Shown here in pieces: positions 5,943 to 13,100 of a stretch of 16,612 nucleotides of DNA. Numbering within the stretch: the stretch's first letter is position 1; every line of letters begins with the position of its first letter. The DNA is from an uncultured Fretibacterium sp. (GTDB lineage Bacteria > Synergistota > Synergistia > Synergistales > Aminobacteriaceae): contig CALBPU010000160.1 in assembly GCA_937899395.1 (NCBI GenBank), positions 1 to 16,612 of the forward strand, read 5' to 3'. The notes below the pieces were generated by a model. That model saw only the letters and a list, made by a program, of their open reading frames with translations. It ran no database searches and was not told where the DNA came from. Made by a program: the position numbers and the translations under genes.

Positions 5943-5951
5943 ATTTTATCA
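5943..5951 (-). promoter_or_regulatory. Opposing extended -10-like box behind unit 3
   Basis: The minus strand reads TGATAAAAT (5951 to 5943), close to TGnTATAAT. It lies where units 1 and 2 have their opposing promoters, although the surrounding sequence is not homologous. It abuts the uvrA ribosome binding site (AAGGAG, 5953-5958), so transcription from it would run away from uvrA into unit 3. Confidence 0.35.
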
Positions 5952-5969
5952 CAAGGAGAAAAAAAATTC

Positions 5970-8789
5970 TTGAACGATACAATTTCAATTAAAGGTGCAA
6001 GAGAACATAACCTCAAAAATATTTCAATCGACATTCCACGAGGAAAATTAATCGTAATCACAGGCCCTTCAGGTTCGGGAAAATCTTCGCTAGCTTTTGA
6101 TACTTTATATGCTGAAGGTCAAAGGCGTTACGTTGAAAGTCTTTCGGCTTATGCGAGGCAATTTTTAGGAGTGCAGAAAAAACCCGATGTTGATGAAATT
6201 TCTGGGCTGTCTCCTGCTATTTCAATCGAACAAAAAGGCACTGGCCATAACCCTCGCTCTACTGTCGGAACTGTTACTGAAATTTATGATTACTTCAGAT
6301 TATTATTCGGACGAATCGGAATTCCTCATTGTCCCAAATGCGGAAAACCTGTTCAAAGACATTCGATTGATGAAATACTTGATTACATCTTAGAACAGGA
6401 AAATAATTTACGTGTTGAAATTCTTTCGCCGCTCGTGAAAAACAAAAAAGGCGAATTTAAGAATTTATTTAACCAGACAAGAGAAAAAGGTTACACAAGA
6501 GCAAGAGTTGACGGAACTGTTTATTACCTTGAGGAAGAAATTTCAATCGACAAAAATAAACGTCATAATATCGAAATCGTTATTGACCGTCTGAAAATTT
6601 CTCAGGATAAAAGAAGCAGGTTAGCCGAAAGTGTTGAAGCATCGTTAAAACTTTCTAACGGTTATGTCTTAATTGCTCCTGAAAATAAAAACGAATATAC
6701 AATGACTGAAAATTATTCGTGTCCCGATTGCGAAATCGGTATGCCTGAAATTGAACCGATATTATTTTCGTTTAACAATCCTTTGGGAGCATGTCCTGAT
6801 TGCGGAGGGCTTGGAAGTCATGAACATTTTTCACGTGAACTCGCTATCGATCCCGAACGTTCTGTTCTGGCAGGAGCTGTAATTCCGTGGAAATCAAAGC
6901 CTCATGTAATCGAAAAATTAAAGTTGTTCGCTGAAAAACATAATTGGGATTTAACATTGCCTTATAAAAATTTGCCGAAAGAAGTTCAGGATTTTATATG
7001 GAACGGAAGCGGTGATGAAAAAGTTCCGATGATTTTCGACGAAAAAGGAATTGCACGGCCTTATATGGGACGTTATGAGGGTGTTGTAGGTTGGCTTGAG
7101 GAAAAATTAAAATGGTTTGCTGAGAATGAAAATGTTCAAGATGAAGTTGCTCAATATCGTGAAGAAGATATTTGCAAAACTTGTGGAGGTTTAAGACTTC
7201 GACAAGAAGCTTTGAACGTTAAAGTTTCAGGTTACGGGATAGGCGATTTGTTGGTAATACCCGTTGAAAAATTGGTTAACGTCGTAAAGAATTTCACTCT
7301 CACAAAAAACGAAACCGCAATCGTTTCACAAGTCATTAACGAAATAAATAAACGTCTTGAATTTTTAGTTGATGTCGGAGTAGGTTATCTTTCATTATTA
7401 AGAAGGGCAGATACTTTATCGGGAGGTGAGAGTCAAAGAATAAGACTTGCAACTCAAATAGGCTCAAATTTAAGCGGAGTTTTATATGTCCTTGATGAGC
7501 CGACAATAGGTTTACACTCAAGAGACACTGAAAAATTAATCAGGTCTTTGAAATCCATAAAAAATTTAGGAAACACTGTAGTAGTTGTTGAACATGACCG
7601 TGAGACAATGCAGGCTGCTGATGAATTAATTGAGTTAGGAGTTGAAGCAGGAGAAAACGGAGGAGAGATTTTATATTTGGGAAGTTATGACGAAATCGTT
7701 AAGACTGAGGGACGAACGGGAAAATATTTACGAGGTGAAGCAACAGGAATTGTAAAAAACGAAAAAAGACGAACACCTTCAGATTGGATAAAAATTTTCG
7801 GAGCTGCTCATAACAATCTCAAAAACATTGACGTTAATATTCCTGTAGGAGTTTTTACATGTATAAGCGGAGTGTCAGGTTCGGGCAAAAGCAGTTTTAT
7901 GTATGATGTTTTATATAAAGGAATGCGGAGAATTTTGGACAATGATTTTCGTGAACGTCCCGGAAAATTTGACAAAATAATCGGAGCAAGTTTATTCGAT
8001 AATATAGTTTTAGTGGATCAAAGTCCTATCGGAAGAACACCGCGTTCAAATCCGGCGACATATACGGGAGTGTTTTCGTTAATTCGAGAATTTTATTCAA
8101 ATTTACCTGAAGCAAAAATCAGAGGTTATACGGCAGGAAGATTTAGTTTTAATGTCAAGGGCGGAAGATGTGAGGCATGTGGAGGAGCAGGGAGTGTAAA
8201 AATTTCGATGTTATTTTTGCCTGATATATATTCGGATTGTGAGATTTGCAAAGGCACCAGATATAATCATGAGACCTTAGAAGTAAAATTCAAGGGAAAA
8301 AATATTGCCGATGTTTTAGCAATGACAGTTGATGAAGCATTTGAATTTTTCAAGGACATTCCTAAAATTTCAAATAAGTTAAAAGTAATTCAAGATGCAG
8401 GATTGGGTTATATAAGGCTTGGACAGTCAGCTTTAACCTTATCAGGCGGAGAAGCTCAAAGGGTAAAACTCTCCAAAGAACTCTCAAAGAAATTCGGAGG
8501 CAGGACATTATATTTGCTTGACGAACCGACAACGGGATTATTTTATACGGACGTGAAAAAATTATTGCAGATTGTTCACAGGATAATTGACAATAATAAA
8601 AGCACCGTAGTTTTCATTGAACATAATTTAGACGTTTTGATGTCGGCAGATTACATAATAGATTTAGGCCCTGAAGGAGGAGAGGCGGGAGGCAATTTAG
8701 TTTCGTTCGGAACACCTGAAGATGTCATGAAAAAAAATAAAGGTTACACGGCGAAATTTTTGAAGCGATATTTGAAAGAAACCGAATAA
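5970..8789 (+). CDS. uvrA: Excinuclease ABC subunit A
   Basis: UvrA is the DNA-damage-sensing ATPase of nucleotide excision repair and loads UvrB at lesions. At 939 aa it has the normal length. The start is TTG with AAGGAG (5953-5958) 11 nt upstream; the second codons, MNDTISIKGAREHNLKN, match the usual N-terminus. Walker A 1 is GPSGSGKS (32-39), signature 1 LSGGESQ (483-489) and Walker B 1 LDEPTIGLH (508-516). Walker A 2 is GVSGSGKS (634-641), signature 2 LSGGEAQ (824-830) and Walker B 2 LDEPTTGLF (850-858). Zinc ligands are visible at Cys121/124, Cys251/254 with Cys275/278, and Cys734/737 with Cys757/760. One oddity is Phe858, where the GLH histidine is usual. uvrB and uvrC are not adjacent. 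Its upstream region holds the third small-gene unit and no clear promoter of its own. Confidence 0.97.
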   Translation: MNDTISIKGAREHNLKNISIDIPRGKLIVITGPSGSGKSSLAFDTLYAEGQRRYVESLSAYARQFLGVQKKPDVDEISGLSPAISIEQKGTGHNPRSTVGTVTEIYDYFRLLFGRIGIPHCPKCGKPVQRHSIDEILDYILEQENNLRVEILSPLVKNKKGEFKNLFNQTREKGYTRARVDGTVYYLEEEISIDKNKRHNIEIVIDRLKISQDKRSRLAESVEASLKLSNGYVLIAPENKNEYTMTENYSCPDCEIGMPEIEPILFSFNNPLGACPDCGGLGSHEHFSRELAIDPERSVLAGAVIPWKSKPHVIEKLKLFAEKHNWDLTLPYKNLPKEVQDFIWNGSGDEKVPMIFDEKGIARPYMGRYEGVVGWLEEKLKWFAENENVQDEVAQYREEDICKTCGGLRLRQEALNVKVSGYGIGDLLVIPVEKLVNVVKNFTLTKNETAIVSQVINEINKRLEFLVDVGVGYLSLLRRADTLSGGESQRIRLATQIGSNLSGVLYVLDEPTIGLHSRDTEKLIRSLKSIKNLGNTVVVVEHDRETMQAADELIELGVEAGENGGEILYLGSYDEIVKTEGRTGKYLRGEATGIVKNEKRRTPSDWIKIFGAAHNNLKNIDVNIPVGVFTCISGVSGSGKSSFMYDVLYKGMRRILDNDFRERPGKFDKIIGASLFDNIVLVDQSPIGRTPRSNPATYTGVFSLIREFYSNLPEAKIRGYTAGRFSFNVKGGRCEACGGAGSVKISMLFLPDIYSDCEICKGTRYNHETLEVKFKGKNIADVLAMTVDEAFEFFKDIPKISNKLKVIQDAGLGYIRLGQSALTLSGGEAQRVKLSKELSKKFGGRTLYLLDEPTTGLFYTDVKKLLQIVHRIIDNNKSTVVFIEHNLDVLMSADYIIDLGPEGGEAGGNLVSFGTPEDVMKKNKGYTAKFLKRYLKETE

Positions 8790-8860
8790 GACTAAGGAGC
8801 TTTTTTTATTTTTATCATTTTTACATTAAACTTTTTCGGAAAATAAATTATTATATGATT

Positions 8861-8889
8861 TTGGAACTTTTTTTCGTCTTTTACATAAT
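8861..8889 (+). promoter_or_regulatory. Promoter of the beta-glucoside PTS operon
   Basis: TTGGAA (8861-8866) and CATAAT (8884-8889) are separated by exactly 17 bp, a good sigma-70-type pair. The start would fall near 8895-8897, right at the 5' arm of the long inverted repeat that follows. Confidence 0.55.
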
Positions 8890-8893
8890 GATG

Positions 8894-8969
8894 AAGATTG
8901 TTTACATGAATGTTTCTAAAAACATGCTTATTATGAAAAACGCTCTAATAGTTCTAATATAACAATCTT
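8894..8969 (+). promoter_or_regulatory. Leader inverted repeats before the PTS gene
   Basis: AAGATTGTT (8894-8902) and AACAATCTT (8961-8969) are a perfect 9-bp inverted repeat. Nested inside is ATGTTT-CTAA-AAACAT (8910-8925), a perfect 6-bp palindrome. As RNA this is a branched stem starting at the predicted transcript end; as DNA the inner palindrome could be an operator. It does not match the BglG/LicT RAT sequence as I know it. The rest of 8790-9045 is AT-rich with no gene visible. Confidence 0.4.
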
Positions 8970-9045
8970 TCTTGAAAATATTTTTCCGCATGTTAAAATT
9001 TGCTTAATGAAAATTTTTTCACAAACTTATCCAGGAGGAAAAATT

Positions 9046-10479
9046 ATGAATTACAGGAACATAGCTCAAAGCATCCTCGACAACGTCGGTGGTGCTGAAA
9101 ATGTAAAAGACGCTACACACTGCTTTACGCGCCTTCGTATTGTTGTAAGGGATTCATCAAAGACTAACAAGGCCGCTGTTGAAAAACTCGAAGGTGTTCT
9201 TCAGGTCGTTGAATCAGGAGGACAATTTCAGGTCGTTTTAGGAGGAAAAGTCAATAAGGTTTATGATGAATTTCTTCCTTTAGTTAATGTCGCAGGCGGT
9301 GAAGAATCTCCGATAACAGGCGATAAAGGCTCAATCATTAACACTATATTGCAGACAATCTCCAAAATTTTTACGCCTGTTGTACCTGCAATAGCCGCTG
9401 CGGGACTCATAAAAGGTTTGCTCTCTGCCGCCTCCCGTCTCGGTTGGGTTGACAGTTCAAGCAGTACCTACATTATTTTATTCGCTGCTTCAAATATTAT
9501 TTTCTATTTCATGCCCGTATTCTTGGCTTATACAACCGCGAAAGCCTTGAAATGTTCCGAAATTATCGCAATGGTCTTAGGAGCGTTTTTATGTTACCCG
9601 CAAATTGACGCATTAGTTCAAGATGTTTCGACTGTCTCAACTATTTTCGGGGCACCAGTAATTAAAACCGCTTTCACAATCGGTGAATCAACTAGAGTTT
9701 TCAGTTACATTGAATCGGTTATTCCGATCGTTTTGTCCGTACTCGTCCTCAGTTACCTTGAAAAATTCCTCAAAAAGGTAATTCCTGATATGCTTCAAAT
9801 AATAATGGTTCCGGGATTATCATTGATAATTATGCTTCCTGTTATGTTGAGTGTTGTAGGACCTGTCGGAGCTTATTTCGGTTACGGAATGCAATGGGTT
9901 TATAATGAAGTTATGGGAATTAGTCCGATGTTCGGCGGTGCTGTTGTCGGAGGTTTATGGGGAGTTTTCGTTATTTTCGGAGCACATAGGGCGTTATTGC
10001 CTGTCGGACTTAACGATGTTGCTGTAACTTCTGCGGTTCATAAATGCGGTGCAGGTCATAATACTTTGATGTGTTACGCAGGAGCGGCGAATTTTTCACA
10101 AGCCGGTGCAGCTCTCGGAGTTATGTTAAAAACTAAGAGCAAAGAATTAAAACAGGTTGCAGGAGCTTCAACAATTTCGGCGTTCCTTGTAGGAATTACA
10201 GAGCCTGCTATTTACGGTTGTAATTTACGTCTTAAAAGGCCGATGATTTGTGCCGTCATCGCAGGTGCTTTAGGCGGTGCAATAATGGGTTTCGGAGGAG
10301 CAAGCAATCACGGTTTCGCTAATAACGGAATTTTAACGATAGCAACATATTACTGTTCTGATAATACGCTTACAATGTTCTTGGCATATTTAATCGGAAT
10401 AGCGGTTGCGTTTTTCGGGGCAGCAATTTTAACATACATCGTAGGATTTGAAGACGATACTGATGATATGTTGAAATAG
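9046..10479 (+). CDS. PTS beta-glucoside-type transporter, EIIBC
   Basis: This membrane permease imports a beta-glucoside and phosphorylates it. The ATG at 9046 is chosen over an in-frame ATG at 9007 because AGGAGG (9033-9038) lies 7 nt before it; the product is 477 aa. Residues 1-80 or so are the EIIB domain, with the phosphorylated Cys26 in DATHCFTRLRIVV. The rest is the polytopic EIIC domain, with GITEPAIYGCNLRLKRP as the sugar-binding loop. The protein ends right after EIIC and has no EIIA domain, unlike three-domain BglP; AscF-type proteins share this layout, so EIIA must come from elsewhere. The gene is followed after 18 nt by a phospho-glycosidase, which supports a beta-glucoside such as salicin, arbutin or cellobiose. 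The exact sugar cannot be told from sequence. Confidence 0.9.
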   Translation: MNYRNIAQSILDNVGGAENVKDATHCFTRLRIVVRDSSKTNKAAVEKLEGVLQVVESGGQFQVVLGGKVNKVYDEFLPLVNVAGGEESPITGDKGSIINTILQTISKIFTPVVPAIAAAGLIKGLLSAASRLGWVDSSSSTYIILFAASNIIFYFMPVFLAYTTAKALKCSEIIAMVLGAFLCYPQIDALVQDVSTVSTIFGAPVIKTAFTIGESTRVFSYIESVIPIVLSVLVLSYLEKFLKKVIPDMLQIIMVPGLSLIIMLPVMLSVVGPVGAYFGYGMQWVYNEVMGISPMFGGAVVGGLWGVFVIFGAHRALLPVGLNDVAVTSAVHKCGAGHNTLMCYAGAANFSQAGAALGVMLKTKSKELKQVAGASTISAFLVGITEPAIYGCNLRLKRPMICAVIAGALGGAIMGFGGASNHGFANNGILTIATYYCSDNTLTMFLAYLIGIAVAFFGAAILTYIVGFEDDTDDMLK

Positions 10480-10497
10480 AATGTGAGGAAAAATTTC

Positions 10498-11907
10498 ATG
10501 TCGTATAAATTTCCCGAAAATTTTTTGTGGGGTGCTGCTTCCTCAGCATTCCAAATTGAAGGAGCATGGGACGAAGACGGAAAAGGAATGACTGTTGCTG
10601 ATTATAATTCCTTCAAACGTTCTGATAAACAAGCCGATTCAAAAGTTGCCAGTGATTTTTATCATCATTGGGAAGAAGATATTAACTTAATGAAAGAGCT
10701 TGGGTTAAAGGCATATCGTTTTTCGTTATCTTGGGCAAGAATTATCCCTGACGGAGACGGTGAAGTTAATCCTAAAGGAATAGAATTTTATAACAAGGTC
10801 ATCAATAAATTGTTATCGTGCGGGATCGTCCCGTTTGTAACTCTTTATCACTTCGATTTACCTTATGCCCTTGTAAAAAAATATAACGGTTGGGAAGCTC
10901 GTGAATGCGCTTATGCTTTTGAACGTTATGCAAAAATTTGTTTTGAGAATTTCGGAGACAGGGTTAAATATTGGCTCGTCCATAATGAACAAAATTTAAT
11001 GATGCGTGTTGATGAACGAATGAACATCACCGAGAAAGATATTTTCAAACGTGAAAAAATTCGTGCTCAAATGGATTATCATATGTTCTTAGCTCATGCT
11101 TTAACAATCAGAGCTTGCCACGAAATTGTTAAAGACGGAAAAATTGCCTGTGCAGTAAGTTCAACCGTAACTTATCCGATGACTAACAAGCCTGCTGATG
11201 TTTGGGCAGCACGTTTGAATAACCTTTTCAAAACGGATTACTGCCTCGATATGCACGCTTATGGCGAATATCCGGGCTATTACATGAAATATCTTGAAGA
11301 ACAAAATATTGTTCCTTTAACAAAACCTGAGGACAAAAACTTGTTACGTGCTTCAAAAATGGATTTCATTGCTTTGAATTATTACCGAACATTAACGGCG
11401 CGTGAATTTCCTGCTGATGAAAATCACCCGAAAGGTTTACGTCAGGAAGGAATGAATGAAGTTGATTATGACATGTACGGCTATTGGAAGATCGAGAAAA
11501 ACACTAATCTTGAAGCAAGCGAATACGGGGCGCAAATTGATCCTACAGGATTGAGAATCGTTTTGAATGATTATTGGAGCCGTTATCGTTTGCCTTTAAT
11601 AATTACTGAAAACGGATTAGGCACAGCAGATACTCTAACTCAAGACGGAAAAATTCATGATGACTATCGAATCGACTACATCAAAAAACATATCGAAGCA
11701 ATCGGACAAGCTATTGAAGACGGTGTCGAAATGATGGGATATTGTCCTTGGTCAATTATTGACCTTCTAAGCTCACATCAGGGCTTCCGTAAACGATACG
11801 GACTTGTTTATGTCAATCGCAGCGATATGGATTTGATGAATCTTGCACGTATTCCTAAGGACAGTTTTTATTGGTATAAGAATGTAATTCAAAATAATTG
11901 TTGTTAA
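10498..11907 (+). CDS. 6-phospho-beta-glucosidase, glycoside hydrolase family 1
   Basis: This cytosolic GH1 enzyme hydrolyses 6-phospho-beta-glucosides delivered by the upstream PTS. The ATG at 10498 follows GTGAGG at a good distance; an in-frame GTG at 10483 overlaps that site and is rejected. The length of 469 aa is typical. The N-terminal GH1 signature is FLWGAASSAFQIEGAW (9-24). The acid/base is expected at Glu164 in WLVHNEQN and the nucleophile at Glu371 in ITENGLG. FRKRYGLVYVNRSD near the C-terminus corresponds to the Lys-x-Tyr segment that contacts the 6-phosphate in this family. HNEQN is a slight variant of the common NEP/NEIN motif. It forms a two-gene operon with the PTS gene and ends at a strong terminator. 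Confidence 0.93.
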   Translation: MSYKFPENFLWGAASSAFQIEGAWDEDGKGMTVADYNSFKRSDKQADSKVASDFYHHWEEDINLMKELGLKAYRFSLSWARIIPDGDGEVNPKGIEFYNKVINKLLSCGIVPFVTLYHFDLPYALVKKYNGWEARECAYAFERYAKICFENFGDRVKYWLVHNEQNLMMRVDERMNITEKDIFKREKIRAQMDYHMFLAHALTIRACHEIVKDGKIACAVSSTVTYPMTNKPADVWAARLNNLFKTDYCLDMHAYGEYPGYYMKYLEEQNIVPLTKPEDKNLLRASKMDFIALNYYRTLTAREFPADENHPKGLRQEGMNEVDYDMYGYWKIEKNTNLEASEYGAQIDPTGLRIVLNDYWSRYRLPLIITENGLGTADTLTQDGKIHDDYRIDYIKKHIEAIGQAIEDGVEMMGYCPWSIIDLLSSHQGFRKRYGLVYVNRSDMDLMNLARIPKDSFYWYKNVIQNNCC

Positions 11908-11917
11908 GTTAGTAATA

Positions 11918-11957
11918 CTCCCTCTCGGCTTAATCCAATGAGGGGGGAATGTTTTTT
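11918..11957 (+). terminator. Rho-independent terminator after the beta-glucoside operon
   Basis: CTCCCTC (11918-11924) pairs with GAGGGGG (11940-11946), including one G-T pair, across a 15-nt loop. TGTTTTTT follows. It lies about 10 nt past the GH1 stop codon. Confidence 0.8.
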
Positions 11958-12001
11958 AATTTAATAACAAGCAAAAAATTCCGTAAAAAGGAGCTTGACA
12001 A

Positions 12002-13044
12002 ATGGAAGATAATATAATATTTAAGAGAGCAGAGAGCCTATTACTTTGATTTTTTAAGAGTAGTTGCAGCTTTTGCTGTAATGGTTCTACATCTAGGAGC
12101 GCAGAATTGGTACACGACCGATGTAAAATCTTTTGCATGGAATACATTTAATTTTTATGACAGTATAGTTCGGTGGGCAGTTCCAAGTTTCGTAATGATA
12201 AGCGGCGCGCTCTTCCTTCAAAGAGATATTCCCTTCAAAAAATTTTTCAGCAAATATATTTTCAGAATTGTTACGGCGTTTTTGTTTTGGTCGTTTGTTT
12301 ATGCTGTTGCGAATTATGCCAAGAACAAAGACATAATAAAAGCATTAGGACATTTTATCATGGGACATTATCATTTATGGTTTTTGTTTATGATAACCGG
12401 GCTTTATATTTATTGTACCTTTCACGAAAAAAATCGCTGAATCAGACTTTCTCACAAAATATTTTCTTATGCTTGCGTTTATTTTCACTTTTTTTCTTCC
12501 TCAATCTATAAATTTAATTTTTGTTTTCTCGGAAAAATATGGAACATTTGCAAATAAAATCCTCAATAATTTTCATTTTCATTTTGTGATGGGGTTCACG
12601 GGATATTTTTTGCTCGGATATGTCTTGAACAAAATTGAAATCACGAAAAAGCAAGAACGCATTATATATTTTTTAGGGATATGCGGATTTATTGCAACAA
12701 TTTTAATGTCAATAATGGTATCTCGTATCAAAAATAAACCTAATGAAATTTTTTACAGCTATACGTCAATCAATGTTTTGTTTGAAAGTATAGCTATGTT
12801 TTTATTTTTCAAGCAACATTTTAATAACTCGTCAAGAATTATTTTAGCTTTATCAAAATACAGCTTCGGAGCATACCTTGTTCATGACGCTGTGATACAA
12901 GTTATAAAATTCTGCGGGCTTAATACACTTTCATTTAACCCGATTTTTTCTGTGCCCGTAATTTCAGTGATGGTGTTTGTGATTTCATTTGCTATTTCAG
13001 GTGTGCTCAATCATATTCCGGTCTTGAAAAAATATATTGTATGA
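12002..13044 (+). pseudogene. Acyltransferase-3 family membrane protein, broken by two frameshifts
   Basis: Acyltransferase-3 (OatA/OafA-type) proteins are about 10-helix membrane enzymes that O-acylate cell-surface sugars. The ATG at 12002 has AAGGAG (11988-11993) well placed and encodes MEDNIIFKR, then stops after 15 codons. The conserved start YYFDFLRVVAAFAVMVLHL is in the next frame, so one extra base (or two lost) lies near 12028-12040. That frame continues through VRWAVPSFVMISGALFL and HLWFLFMITGLYI and stops at 12440. The rest continues in the third frame from VPFTKKIAESDFLTKY through YSFGAYLVHD to VPVLKKYIV-like ends at 13044. An extra T in TATATTTATTG near 12410-12415 explains the second shift. 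Two separate lesions favour a true pseudogene over one sequencing error. No partner gene is nearby. Confidence 0.82.
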
Positions 13045-13052
13045 CAATAATT

Positions 13053-13085
13053 GAAGAGCATACTCCTTATTGAAATATGCTCTTC
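13053..13085. terminator. Bidirectional terminator between convergent units
   Basis: GAAGAGCATA (13053-13062) and TATGCTCTTC (13076-13085) form a perfect 10-bp stem with a 13-nt loop. It sits between the acyltransferase pseudogene (plus) and fucO (minus). The flanks are T-rich after the stem on the plus strand and moderately T-rich on the minus strand. Confidence 0.8.
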
Positions 13086-13100
13086 TTTCGTTATCCGACA

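Larger units (their letters stand above)
5016..5951 (+). repeat. Array of three tandem small-gene units (about 325 bp each)
   Basis: Three units follow one another, with sense -10 boxes at 5022, 5343 and 5671 (periods 321 and 328). Each unit holds, in order, an extended -10 (TGATATAAT), a leader with a CAGGG/CCCTG stem, a GGTGA ribosome binding site, a 45-46 aa ORF, and a tail complementary to the unit's own 5' end. Each is followed by an opposing extended -10. The proteins align without gaps from KKQRR to the stop (34 residues in all three). The array looks more GC-rich than its surroundings. Together the units explain the whole 940 bp between folK and uvrA. I recognise no named family. The layout resembles tandem type I toxin-antitoxin loci, which is an inference. 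Confidence 0.8.

Noticed and set aside
5016..5951. RNase P, SRP, tmRNA or a known riboswitch, suggested by GAGGAAG and GGGG-rich motifs
   Set aside because: The conserved cores of these RNAs are absent, the element occurs three times, and each copy surrounds a conserved ORF.
5016..5951. CRISPR array
   Set aside because: The repeats are 80 bp, only two copies occur, and the intervening sequences are paralogous genes, not unrelated spacers.
8894..8969. BglG/LicT antiterminator (RAT) site
   Set aside because: The sequence does not resemble the RAT consensus as I know it, and no BglG-family gene is nearby; it is kept only as an unassigned leader structure.
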